In this document: piece after piece, positions 1-7,038 of the stretch | Numbering within the stretch: the first letter of the stretch is position 1 | Layout of the letters: the number at the start of each line of letters is the position of its first letter | From: Selenomonadaceae bacterium | Lineage (GTDB): Bacteria; Bacillota; Negativicutes; Selenomonadales; Selenomonadaceae | Direction: 5' to 3' | NCBI GenBank assembly: GCA_017529085.1 | Contig: JAFXOC010000585.1 | Location: 1 to 7,943 of the forward strand | DNA length: 7,943 nt | The notes under the pieces: generated by a model | Told to the model about the DNA's origin: nothing | The model's database searches: none | Seen by the model: the letters and a program-made list of their open reading frames with translations, nothing else | Position numbers and translations under genes: made by a program

Positions 1-5
1 GAAGT

Positions 6-1268
6 TTACCTCCATCTCTTAAAATACCCTATGCTAGTCAAAGAATTTATCATCTCGACATTTTGAGAGTTTTTGAAATGCAAATCAGAAACAACGACTT
101 TGCGAACGTAATGTTTTTCGCCTACTCCGTTTTGAAAATCGTAGTAACTGCTGAGAGCGTGAATAACGGAAGGTTCGCCGTTGTCATCGGTTCCAAGGTA
201 GAGCATAACGTGATTTCGGCTAAATAACAAAGCGCCCACGGGGGCGTTTTTTATTTCTTCAAATCGCTGTTCTTCGGTTAGATTCGTTAATTTAACCGAT
301 TCGGGCATCGCTTTTTCTTGTTCGTCCGCATCTCGAGGAAGATTAATTCCCATTACGCGATATACGTTCATCACAAAAGAAGAACAATCAACGCCGCCTT
401 CCATGCCGCCCCAACCGTAGGAATAATCTATATAATCAAACGCTGTAAGCACAACCGTCCAAGGTATAAAACTCAAGGGTTCGTAGTCAAAATCATCGTT
501 TTCTTCTATATCCTCCGTTATTTTCGACAACTTTTCCTCTATCTTTTGCGGCATATAAATTTGATCCAAAAATCCAAAAGGAATAATGGGTAAAATTTTC
601 CCGCCCTGAAATTGCAATACTTTATTATCATACGTTAAAATTGCTTTATCGGAGAGAGCGACTATATAATCTTTCGGTCGAACGCACCTGATCCATTCGG
701 CTCTGTCCGTAAATATAAGAGCGTCTTCAACTATCCAACCCGTATAATACGCAGAAACAGCAAAGCAAAATTTACCATCGACGCTTTCATGAAGCACTGC
801 AACGGGTTCCAACGGGTCTAAAGCCGTACCCTGCAAATCGTCGTAATGCAAAAAATTTTTGTCGTCAAAAAAATTTTTCTCTGTAGGTAAAAGCCTTAAA
901 TTATCCCGCCGTATCGTCAGCGCATAACGAACGATAATATTTTTCTTTAAGTTTTCAATATTGCAATTTTCTTTTGCGGCTTTAAAATCGCTTTCAGAGA
1001 TGGGAGAACCGTCGCTGTCATAATATTCGCAAGCGGGTTTTCCGTCGCGGAAAAACTGCTCTGCCTCCAAAATCATCTCCTGCGCTTCGTCAAAACGCAA
1101 TTTATTGGGAAACTTAGACAAATCTCTGAGAGTCTTGGTTTTTTTTCTAATGCGTTTGTTTACGCCAAATGCATCTATTTCCTCCCATATCGTATTTTCA
1201 TCTACATATAATTTGTCCATCCAATATTTTAGAGTCGCCCGTTCATCCGTATAAATAGATTCCGACAC
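6..1268 (-). CDS. Cytoplasmic SH3-domain NlpC/P60 cysteine endopeptidase, YkfC-like (probable gamma-D-Glu-diamino acid peptidase)
   Basis: 420 residues, no signal peptide or membrane segment, so a cytoplasmic enzyme is expected. Visible layout: a helical N-terminal region (about 5-80) resembling the N_NLPC_P60 domain; a bacterial SH3 region (about 112-185, with LTIRRDNLRLLPT at 117-129); a second SH3-like region (about 195-235); and a C-terminal NlpC/P60 domain (about 268-390). The catalytic domain has YGWGG (284-288), nucleophile Cys295 in DCSS, His353 in NHVMLYLG and His370 as third triad residue. Asp313 in PRD lies 18 residues after the Cys, the spacing I recall for the YkfC residue that contacts the substrate's free L-Ala amino group. 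YkfC-type enzymes cut L-Ala-gamma-D-Glu from the diamino acid of imported wall peptides. The start is GTG, supported by GGGAGG 9 nt upstream; the next Met (17) has no better site. It is the last visible gene of the opp operon. Family and triad are secure; exact substrate is inferred. Confidence 0.88.
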   Translation of the reverse strand: MSESIYTDERATLKYWMDKLYVDENTIWEEIDAFGVNKRIRKKTKTLRDLSKFPNKLRFDEAQEMILEAEQFFRDGKPACEYYDSDGSPISESDFKAAKENCNIENLKKNIIVRYALTIRRDNLRLLPTEKNFFDDKNFLHYDDLQGTALDPLEPVAVLHESVDGKFCFAVSAYYTGWIVEDALIFTDRAEWIRCVRPKDYIVALSDKAILTYDNKVLQFQGGKILPIIPFGFLDQIYMPQKIEEKLSKITEDIEENDDFDYEPLSFIPWTVVLTAFDYIDYSYGWGGMEGGVDCSSFVMNVYRVMGINLPRDADEQEKAMPESVKLTNLTEEQRFEEIKNAPVGALLFSRNHVMLYLGTDDNGEPSVIHALSSYYDFQNGVGEKHYVRKVVVSDLHFKNSQNVEMINSLTSIGYFKRWR

Positions 1269-1270
1269 TT

Positions 1271-2173
1271 TCAGTTTCCTCCCTGCGGTTCTAATACAAA
1301 ATGGGTATCGCTTAATTGTCGTATAACATCATGCTCATAATCTGCGTTTATCGAATCATAGCTTAAAAGTTTACGCTGCTTTTCCACTCTTGGGTTGGCT
1401 ATGGGCGCGGCAGATAACAGATTTTTTGTATAAGGATGGCGGGGATTTGAGAAAATTTCTTGGGTCGATCCCGTTTCCACCAGATAGCCTTTATGTAGCA
1501 CCCCGATTTTGTCGGAGATATATTTCACCATGCTTAAATCGTGGGCGATAAAGAGATATGCGCATTTCGTTTCCTCTTGAATGTCTTTCATCAAATTCAC
1601 AACCTGCGCCTGTACCGATACGTCGAGAGCCGATATGCACTCGTCGGCGATAATTAGTTTGGGGTTCATCACCAAGGCTCTCGCTATGCCTATTCGCTGC
1701 CTTTGACCGCCGGAAAACTGCCCCGGGTAACGGCTGCCGTGTTCGGGCAAAAGCCCCACCTTTTGCAAGATTGCCGCGACTTTTTCCTCAAGCTCCGTTT
1801 TAGACTCGCAAAACCCGTGGATTTTTAAGCCTTCCCCTATAATATCCGCAATTTTTTTGCGGGGATTAAGGCTTGACATCGGATCTTGAAAAATCATCTG
1901 CATATCTTTTCTGAGCATTTTACGGGTGGATCTGTCCATGTTTCCCGCTATATTTTTACCGTTAAACTCAATATCGCCTTCCGTTGGGTCGTAAAGCCTG
2001 ATAACGCTGCGTCCCACCGTGGTTTTGCCGGAGCCTGATTCGCCCACAAGTCCGAAAGTTTCGCCGGGAAAAATGTCGAAAGACACGCCGTTGACCGCTT
2101 TTACCGTAAACTCGCGGGATATTTTAAAATGCTGACGCAGATTTTTTACCTTTAACAATGGTTCGTTCGTCAT
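1271..2173 (-). CDS. oppF: Oligopeptide ABC transporter ATP-binding protein OppF (AmiF-like)
   Basis: 300 residues; one of two ATPases that power peptide import through OppB/OppC on the cytoplasmic face of the membrane. All ABC motifs are present: Walker A GESGSGKT (44-51), Q-loop Gln96 in FQDP, signature SGGQR (154-158), Walker B LIIADE (173-178) with catalytic Glu178, D-loop SALD (181-184) and switch His211. Cys179 follows the Walker B Glu where most relatives have Pro. The tail after HPYTKNLLSA (246-255) is short and lacks the Cys-rich oligopeptide-transporter C-terminal motif; the stretch YDSINADYE (272-280) followed by HFVLEP (291-296) resembles what I recall of streptococcal AmiF. The ATG overlaps the oppD stop by 4 nt (ATGA), so translation is probably coupled; the ribosome site is weak (GGCGGCGAG). 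OppF rather than DppF is chosen from operon order and this tail. Peptide-class specificity cannot be read from it. Confidence 0.93.
   Translation of the reverse strand: MTNEPLLKVKNLRQHFKISREFTVKAVNGVSFDIFPGETFGLVGESGSGKTTVGRSVIRLYDPTEGDIEFNGKNIAGNMDRSTRKMLRKDMQMIFQDPMSSLNPRKKIADIIGEGLKIHGFCESKTELEEKVAAILQKVGLLPEHGSRYPGQFSGGQRQRIGIARALVMNPKLIIADECISALDVSVQAQVVNLMKDIQEETKCAYLFIAHDLSMVKYISDKIGVLHKGYLVETGSTQEIFSNPRHPYTKNLLSAAPIANPRVEKQRKLLSYDSINADYEHDVIRQLSDTHFVLEPQGGN
1278..1283 (-). promoter_or_regulatory. Shine-Dalgarno GGGAGG deciding the GTG start of the NlpC/P60 gene
   Basis: The minus strand reads GGGAGG, then 9 nt, then GTG (1268-1266). The site lies inside the last codons of oppF (Gln-Gly-Gly-Asn-stop), so the peptidase is translated immediately after oppF from the same mRNA. 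It is the strongest argument for the GTG start over the ATG at codon 17. Confidence 0.75.
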
Positions 2174-3225
2174 AAACTCGCCGCCTTCGCCCGTTCTATC
2201 CTATATTTTAGTTCCTTCGGCATCTCGACTTTCGGCGCGTCGGGGTGTAGCAACCAAGTAGCGACTTCGTGAGTTTCGGATATTTTAAACATGGGAGGAG
2301 CCGCCTTTTCGTCTATAGCCATAGCGTATTCGTTTCTCGGCGCAAAAGCATCGCCTTTAGGTTCATAGAGTAAATTCGGCGGGCTTCCGGGTATTGAAAA
2401 CAACCTTTCTTCTTCCGTCTCCAAACTCGGCATTGACAGCAACAATCCCCAAGTGTAAGGATGCTGCGGGTCGTAAAATATATCCTCCGCTGTTCCGCGT
2501 TCCACAATTTTTCCGGCGTACATCACGCAAACGAAATCCGCAACCTTCGCCACTACTCCCAAATCGTGGGTTATAAATATTACCGAAAGATTCATCTTTG
2601 CCTGAATATCTTTTATCAAATTCAAAATCGTTGCCTGAACGGTTACGTCAAGCGCAGTTGTCGGTTCGTCGCAAATCAAAACTTTCGGCTCGGAGGAAAG
2701 CGCGGCGGCTATGACGATTCTTTGACGCATACCGCCCGAAAGTTGATGAGGGTAATTGTTTATTCTCTTTTCAGCCTCTAAAATACCTACGGTTCTTAAA
2801 AGTTCGACGGCTCTTTCCTTTGCGTCGCTCTTTGAATAACTTTTGTGAAGAATCATTCCCTCCATAAGCTGTTTGCCGATGGTCATGGTAGGGTCAAGGC
2901 TTGTCATGGGGTCTTGAAACACCATGCCTATATGTTTGCCGTTGATTTTTCGGCGCATTTCCTTTTCATTTAGCGACAACAAATCAATATATTCGTTACC
3001 GTTATAACGATAGAGAATTTGTCCGCCGTTTATTACGGCGTTATCCTCCAAAAGTCCCGTTACGGCTTTCATGGCGACTGATTTTCCCGATCCCGATTCG
3101 CCGACTATCGCGACGGTTTTTCCCTTCGGCAGATCCAAATCAACGCCCCGAATAACATGAACGTCTCCGATATTTCCGCGAAAACTTATGTCCAGTCCCT
3201 TGACAGAAAGTATATTTTCAGGCAT
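2170..3225 (-). CDS. oppD: Oligopeptide ABC transporter ATP-binding protein OppD (AmiE-like)
   Basis: 351 residues; partner ATPase of OppF in the cytoplasmic motor of the peptide importer. Motifs: Walker A GESGSGKS (42-49), Q-loop Gln104 in FQDP, signature LSGGMRQR (162-169), Walker B VLICDE (182-187) with Glu187, D-loop ALD (191-193) and switch His220. After about residue 255 comes the oligopeptide-transporter C-terminal region, HPYTWGLLLSMP (255-266) and IPGSPPNL (278-285). At 291-305 it reads GDAFAPRNEYAMAID, where many OppD/DppD proteins have GCxFAPRC followed by further Cys; all of those Cys are absent here. That version matches my memory of streptococcal and lactococcal OppD/AmiE. AGGAG stands 7 nt before the ATG, and the ATG overlaps the oppC stop by 1 nt (TAATG). 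OppD identity is firm from the C-terminal extension and position between oppC and oppF. Confidence 0.94.
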   Translation of the reverse strand: MPENILSVKGLDISFRGNIGDVHVIRGVDLDLPKGKTVAIVGESGSGKSVAMKAVTGLLEDNAVINGGQILYRYNGNEYIDLLSLNEKEMRRKINGKHIGMVFQDPMTSLDPTMTIGKQLMEGMILHKSYSKSDAKERAVELLRTVGILEAEKRINNYPHQLSGGMRQRIVIAAALSSEPKVLICDEPTTALDVTVQATILNLIKDIQAKMNLSVIFITHDLGVVAKVADFVCVMYAGKIVERGTAEDIFYDPQHPYTWGLLLSMPSLETEEERLFSIPGSPPNLLYEPKGDAFAPRNEYAMAIDEKAAPPMFKISETHEVATWLLHPDAPKVEMPKELKYRIERAKAASL

Positions 3226-4211
3226 TACACATCTCCTATTTTGGGAGAGAGCGCTCGGCGAAGACCGTCCCCCACCAGATTAAAACCAAGCATTAAAAAC
3301 GCCAACACAAAGATAGGCGGCATTATTTGATACGGCAAAATTGTAATATTGTTAAACCCGGCTTCTATCAAAGATCCCACCGAACATTGAGGCAAAACTA
3401 TGCCGACTCCGACGAAACTTAAAAAGGCCTCGGTGAAAATCGCGACGGGTATGGAAAACATAACTTGAGTAATGACCGGACCCACGATATTCGGCAAAAT
3501 CTGCTTAAACATAATATGAAAATTTCCCGCGCCTAAAGTGCGGCTCGCCAAAACATATTCCCTTTCTTTTAACTTCAAACATTCCGCTCGCGCAATCTTG
3601 CTCATGCCTATCCATTCGGTAATCAACAATGCAGCTATAACAAGTCCTATGCCCTTAGTCATAAAAATAGCAAGCACGGAAATAATTACCAAAGTAGGAA
3701 TACAGCCGATAATCTCTATAAAACGCTGCATCAAATTATCGCAAACGCCGCCGAAATAACCCGAAATAAGACCGTAACTCATGCCGATAATCATATCGAT
3801 CAAAATCGCCACAAAAGCTATAAGCAAAGATACTCTGGCGCCGTGCCAAGTTCTCGTCCAAAGGTCTCTACCCATATCGTCGGTGCCGAAAAGAAAAGTC
3901 TTATCTGAAAAATATCCCGTTGTCCCTCCGGCAAATTGAGGAGAAAGACTTTTTGCCACAACTTCCGCGCCGGTTGCGTCCGTTATCGCCACAATCTCGT
4001 CGTATTCGTAAAAACTTAAGAGAGGCGCGAATATGGCAAACACTATAACGAAAACAATCAAAGCCGCTCCCAAAAGAGCGAATTTATCCTTTGCAAATTG
4101 ACGCGCCACATTTTTCCAATAGTCCGTCGAAGCAAAACGCGCATCATCAACGCTATCCCTGCGAGGAAGAAATCGGAAATCCTCCTTAACGGGGGTATAA
4201 TTATTTTCCAT
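3225..4211 (-). CDS. oppC: Oligopeptide ABC transporter permease OppC
   Basis: 328 residues from the chosen ATG. Integral membrane subunit that forms the channel with OppB. An N-terminal cytoplasmic stretch (1-40) leads to a first membrane segment (about 44-64), then an external region of about 60 residues, then about five further hydrophobic segments (about 126-148, 165-185, 188-206, 245-270, 295-314). GTDDMGRD (109-116) before the second segment is characteristic of OppC/DppC proteins. The cytoplasmic EAA loop that docks onto the ATPases is at about 219-240 (ASRTLGAGN at 222-230). A TTG codon lies directly before the ATG, giving a one-residue-longer reading; AAGGAG lies 8 nt from the ATG and 5 nt from the TTG, so TTG is not excluded. 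I prefer the ATG, which overlaps the oppB stop by 1 nt (TGATG). Co-translation with oppB fits equal subunit dose. Confidence 0.93.
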   Translation of the reverse strand: MENNYTPVKEDFRFLPRRDSVDDARFASTDYWKNVARQFAKDKFALLGAALIVFVIVFAIFAPLLSFYEYDEIVAITDATGAEVVAKSLSPQFAGGTTGYFSDKTFLFGTDDMGRDLWTRTWHGARVSLLIAFVAILIDMIIGMSYGLISGYFGGVCDNLMQRFIEIIGCIPTLVIISVLAIFMTKGIGLVIAALLITEWIGMSKIARAECLKLKEREYVLASRTLGAGNFHIMFKQILPNIVGPVITQVMFSIPVAIFTEAFLSFVGVGIVLPQCSVGSLIEAGFNNITILPYQIMPPIFVLAFLMLGFNLVGDGLRRALSPKIGDV

Positions 4212-5155
4212 CAAACTTTCTCCTTCGCAGTCAATCTTATTCTCGGATCGATAATCACATAAAGTATATCAAGAATAAGCATTATTCCTATGTAAAGCGA
4301 GGAAAACAGAATGCTTAACGCAAGCACATAATTATAATCTATGCCTTCTCCCGCTATAGCGTCGACCATCAATTTACCCAAACCGTTTACCCCGTAAATT
4401 TTTTCCATAACCATAGCGCCGGTTAAAAGATCGACCACAAGCGGCGCTATAACCGTCACTACGGGAATAAGAGCGTTCCTTAAAACGTGTTTCCTGATAA
4501 GTTTAAACCCGTAAAGTCCCCTGGACTTTGCAAGTTTTACATAGTCGCTGTCAAGAACTTCAAGCATTTCATTACGCGTAAATCTCGCAACCGTCGCAAT
4601 CGAAATTAAACTAAGCGACACGGCGGGCATAATAGCGGAGAAGAAAAAATTCGACGGATCGAAGAAATACGGAAAAAACGGAATTTTATAAGCGAAAAAA
4701 TACTGTAAGAAAATCATAAAAACATAAGACGGAACACAAACGCCCAAAATAGAGCAAATCGTGCAGAACCTATCTATAAATTTTCCCCTGTTAAGCGCGG
4801 CGGCAATCCCCATCATAAGCCCCACACCCGAGCCGAACAAAATAGACATTACGCCGATTTTAAACGAATTTTCCATACAGACTAAGATGATGGGCATAAT
4901 GGGCGCGCCGTTATAAAGTGAAGTGCCGTTGCCGAGATCCCCTTGCAAGAGTCTTGCCATATAATCCGCAAATTGAATCGGTATAGGTCTGTCAAGCCCC
5001 AATTCAATTCTCTTAAGCTCAATCATCTCCGCTGTCATACGCTCAACGGGAAACGGATCCCCCGGCATTATCCGAACCAGCACAAACAGAGTGAAAATTA
5101 TTATAAATAAGGTGACAACCGACATTAAAATTCTTTTGGTAATATATTTTGCCAT
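4211..5155 (-). CDS. oppB: Oligopeptide ABC transporter permease OppB
   Basis: 314 residues, the usual length for OppB/DppB and without the large external insertion I recall in streptococcal AmiC. The protein opens with the family's N-terminal signal-anchor segment (about 7-29) followed by PGDPF (31-35), a conserved OppB/DppB landmark. Further hydrophobic segments are at about 97-121, 131-156, 171-191, 228-250 and 277-301, giving six in all. The EAA coupling loop is at about 205-230 (LAKSRGLYG at 208-216). EKIYGVNGLG (251-260) is another permease landmark. AAGGA lies 6 nt before the ATG, so the start is well supported. It is separated from oppA by 123 bp containing a large hairpin, unlike the tight overlaps downstream. 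This suggests that binding protein and membrane parts are expressed at different levels. Confidence 0.94.
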   Translation of the reverse strand: MAKYITKRILMSVVTLFIIIFTLFVLVRIMPGDPFPVERMTAEMIELKRIELGLDRPIPIQFADYMARLLQGDLGNGTSLYNGAPIMPIILVCMENSFKIGVMSILFGSGVGLMMGIAAALNRGKFIDRFCTICSILGVCVPSYVFMIFLQYFFAYKIPFFPYFFDPSNFFFSAIMPAVSLSLISIATVARFTRNEMLEVLDSDYVKLAKSRGLYGFKLIRKHVLRNALIPVVTVIAPLVVDLLTGAMVMEKIYGVNGLGKLMVDAIAGEGIDYNYVLALSILFSSLYIGIMLILDILYVIIDPRIRLTAKEKV

Positions 5156-5185
5156 AGCATTTCCTTACATCTTTGATTAAAAATA

Positions 5186-5241
5186 TTACTTTCTTTCTTA
5201 TCTCTCTTTTTTTTAAAAAAGAGAGATAAGAAAGAAAGTAA
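5186..5241. repeat. Perfect 27-bp inverted repeat (long hairpin) between oppA and oppB
   Basis: Arms 5186-5212 and 5215-5241 are perfectly complementary and separated by 2 nt; in practice several inner A-T pairs would open to form the loop. The left arm is nearly all pyrimidine and the right arm nearly all purine on the + strand. In the oppA-to-oppB transcript it forms a long, A/U-dominated hairpin starting about 40 nt after the oppA stop. It lacks a GC-rich stem and a clear following U-run, so it does not look like a standard terminator. It may act as a 3'-end stabiliser for oppA mRNA or a partial attenuator. The core AAAGTAAC resembles palindromic intergenic repeats I recall from several bacterial genomes, unverified. 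Confidence 0.9.
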
Positions 5242-5266
5242 CAAAGAAAGAAAAGAGAGAAAAAAT
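5214..5266. repeat. Near-perfect 24-nt purine mirror repeat overlapping the inverted repeat
   Basis: On the + strand, 5214-5237 read forwards equals 5243-5266 read backwards at 23 of 24 positions (the exception is 5227 T versus 5253 A), around the centre GTAAC (5238-5242). Apart from the end Ts and 5227, both arms are pure A/G. Mirror-symmetric purine-pyrimidine tracts of this sort are the classical substrate of intramolecular triplex (H-DNA). The first mirror arm is also the right arm of the inverted repeat, so the three tracts are linked. Whether the symmetry has a function or results from duplication of a low-complexity sequence is not decided by the sequence. Confidence 0.85.
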
Positions 5267-5278
5267 AAAGACATACCG

Positions 5279-6943
5279 CTATTTTACCTTAGCGGATTTA
5301 AACACGCGGTCGACACCGGCGGTGTGATATTCGATGCCCGAAACTTTGGGAGATGTTAAGATAACGTTGGTGTTGGTGAATAAGGGAGCGATAACCGCTT
5401 GCTCAAAAAGAATTTTTTCGGCCTTATACATTGCGTCCCAACGAGCGTCATAATTAATAGCCAAATTACCTGTGGAGCAGTCGGAGATTATTTTGTCGTA
5501 TTCGGCGCTGCTCCAATATTCGGTGCTTTTAGCGTTTGATGTTGTCCAAAGGTTAAGGAACGTCATGGGATCATCGTAATCGGGACTCCAGTTCGCAACC
5601 GCTATATCAAAGTTGTCGGTGGAAAAATTTCTGAGGTATTCGGCTTTAGGAACGGGTTGAAGCGTGACGGTAAGTCCGGGCAAATTAGCTTCTAATTGGG
5701 ATTTTACCGCCTGAACGATTTTCGTTATTCTGTCCCCGCTATCGTTTGAATAAAGGAGATGAATGTTAAATTCGTCCCTATTTAATTCTTTTTTCGCTTT
5801 ATCGAGATGTTCGCGGGCTTTTTCTAAGTTAAAAGAAACGTAATCCTTGTAACGGTCTTGATTTTCCGAGAAGAATTTACCCGTTTTGACATTTGCGGAA
5901 AATTTTTGAGGAACAGCGGTATAAGTGGGTAGAGAGCCGTCCATTAAGTAGTTGTTCACTAAAGAATTTCGGTCTATTGCGTTTGTAATCGCAAGTCGCA
6001 TATTGACATTGGTAAGAACGCCGCCGTGATGATTTTTGGGATCTTGATTGAAGGAAATGTAGTATAAAGAGCCTTCCGGTATAAAACTTAATTGTTTGGA
6101 TAACTCCGAATCGTTTTTAATGTGTTCCACTTGCTCACCCGCAACTTTTACCACCTGCAAAGTACCGTTCTTAAAGGCGGTAAGCGCATTGTCGGAAGAC
6201 AACACCACTTGATAGCGAAGTTCCTTTAAAGATATGCGATTTGCGTCCCAATAGGATTCGTTTTTCTTTAACGCGATATTTGAGGTTCCGGGAATATAGT
6301 TGTCGAGGGTAAACGCGCCGTTAGAGATAAAAGTATCGGGGCTTGTACCGTAGGAACCTTCCTTTACGCTGTTGTAGAATTTTTCGTTAATTGGGTAGAA
6401 AGAGGGAAAACTCATAAGAGCGGGGAAGAAAGACACGGGAGCGTCGAGAGACACCACAAGAGTCTTGTCGTCCTTTGCCGTTACGCCTAATGTGGAGGGA
6501 TCTGCGCCTTTTATAACGGCTTCGGCGTTCTTTATGCACGCAACCGTAGAGTCGAAAATAAAGGCGTACTCGTCCGCAATTTTACAATGCCTTCTCCACG
6601 CAAAGACGAAATCGTGGGCGGTAACGGGATCTCCGTTAGACCATTTTGCGTCCCTAAGATGAAAAGTGTATTCCTTACCGTCTGCGGAAACTTCAAAACT
6701 TTCGGCTATGGCGGGAATTGCGTTGCCCTTTTCGTCAAGCTGCATCAGACCGTCGATACAATCGGCAACAACCTCAAAAGAATAGCTGTCTTGCATATGC
6801 GCCGTATCGAGAGTCACAACGGTGGAGCCGAGCATAACTTTTAATTCGTTCTCCGAAGTCCCTCGTCCACAGGCAGTAACCAAAAACAACAAGCCTATAA
6901 GCGGAAATATGAAAAATCTTTTTAATTTAGGTTTCAAATTCAT
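5279..6943 (-). CDS. oppA: Oligopeptide-binding lipoprotein OppA (extracytoplasmic solute-binding protein family 5)
   Basis: 554 residues from the chosen ATG. It captures peptides outside the membrane and delivers them to OppB/OppC. The N-terminus is a lipoprotein signal: Lys/Arg-rich start, hydrophobic core, lipobox LVTAC with acylated Cys25. Family landmarks include WSNGDPVTAHDFVFAWRR (101-118), typical of OppA, and the near-C-terminal region with NWSPDYDDPMTFLNLW. The length fits OppA. The frame is open upstream to a GTG at 6979, rejected because it has no ribosome site and lies within the predicted promoter. The ATG at 6943 has AAAGGGG ending only 1 nt before it, which is unusually close. 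A TTG two codons later (6937) would be at 7 nt, so initiation could be there; the mature lipoprotein is the same either way. Being the first gene, with its own promoter and a hairpin after it, fits higher expression than the permease genes. Ligand preference cannot be read from the sequence. Confidence 0.94.
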   Translation of the reverse strand: MNLKPKLKRFFIFPLIGLLFLVTACGRGTSENELKVMLGSTVVTLDTAHMQDSYSFEVVADCIDGLMQLDEKGNAIPAIAESFEVSADGKEYTFHLRDAKWSNGDPVTAHDFVFAWRRHCKIADEYAFIFDSTVACIKNAEAVIKGADPSTLGVTAKDDKTLVVSLDAPVSFFPALMSFPSFYPINEKFYNSVKEGSYGTSPDTFISNGAFTLDNYIPGTSNIALKKNESYWDANRISLKELRYQVVLSSDNALTAFKNGTLQVVKVAGEQVEHIKNDSELSKQLSFIPEGSLYYISFNQDPKNHHGGVLTNVNMRLAITNAIDRNSLVNNYLMDGSLPTYTAVPQKFSANVKTGKFFSENQDRYKDYVSFNLEKAREHLDKAKKELNRDEFNIHLLYSNDSGDRITKIVQAVKSQLEANLPGLTVTLQPVPKAEYLRNFSTDNFDIAVANWSPDYDDPMTFLNLWTTSNAKSTEYWSSAEYDKIISDCSTGNLAINYDARWDAMYKAEKILFEQAVIAPLFTNTNVILTSPKVSGIEYHTAGVDRVFKSAKVK

Positions 6944-6969
6944 TCCCCTTTCAGAATATTTGTATCCGC

Positions 6970-6998
6970 ATTTTATCACATAAAAAATTTTTATTCAA
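6970..6998 (-). promoter_or_regulatory. Probable sigma-70/sigma-A promoter of the opp operon
   Basis: On the minus strand: TTGAAT (6998-6993, 4 of 6 to TTGACA), a 17-nt spacer, then TAAAAT (6975-6970, 5 of 6 to TATAAT) preceded by TG one base away, an extended -10. Transcription would start near 6963, leaving a leader of about 20 nt before the ATG at 6943. It directly follows the terminator of the upstream gene, as expected for an independent operon. Confidence 0.6.
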
Positions 6999-7009
6999 TG
7001 AGATATGTA

Positions 7010-7038
7010 AGTATACAAAGAAATTTTTATTTTGTTTA
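7010..7038 (-). promoter_or_regulatory. Possible second, upstream promoter of the opp operon
   Basis: On the minus strand: TAAACA (7038-7033, 4 of 6), a 17-nt spacer, then TATACT (7015-7010, 5 of 6). It is in tandem with the better candidate 40 nt downstream. In such AT-rich spacer DNA a match of this quality can arise by chance. Confidence 0.3.

Noticed and set aside
318..593. Plus-strand 91-codon open frame inside the NlpC/P60 gene, and similar open frames at 2394-2781, 3538-3759, 6465-6844 and 7336-7533
   Set aside because: All lie opposite well-conserved coding sequence, have no recognisable domain, and read as shadows of the real genes; the minus-strand frame at 2313-2507 inside oppD is another.
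5186..5241. The oppA-oppB inverted repeat as a strong operon terminator
   Set aside because: The stem is nearly all A-T outside a few G-C pairs, lacks a following U-run on the mRNA, and the tightly linked oppBCDF genes have no evident promoter of their own after it, so full termination would silence them.
5171..5246. Extension of the long hairpin by CTTTG (5171-5175) pairing with CAAAG (5242-5246) across a 10-nt bulge
   Set aside because: Only about 5-6 bp in a very low-complexity region. It could be a trace of an insertion in an originally longer palindrome, but chance is as likely.
6944..6979. Upstream GTG giving OppA a 12-residue N-terminal extension
   Set aside because: There is no ribosome site before the GTG, the codon lies inside the spacer of the best promoter so would be upstream of the transcript start, and the lipoprotein signal is complete from the later ATG.
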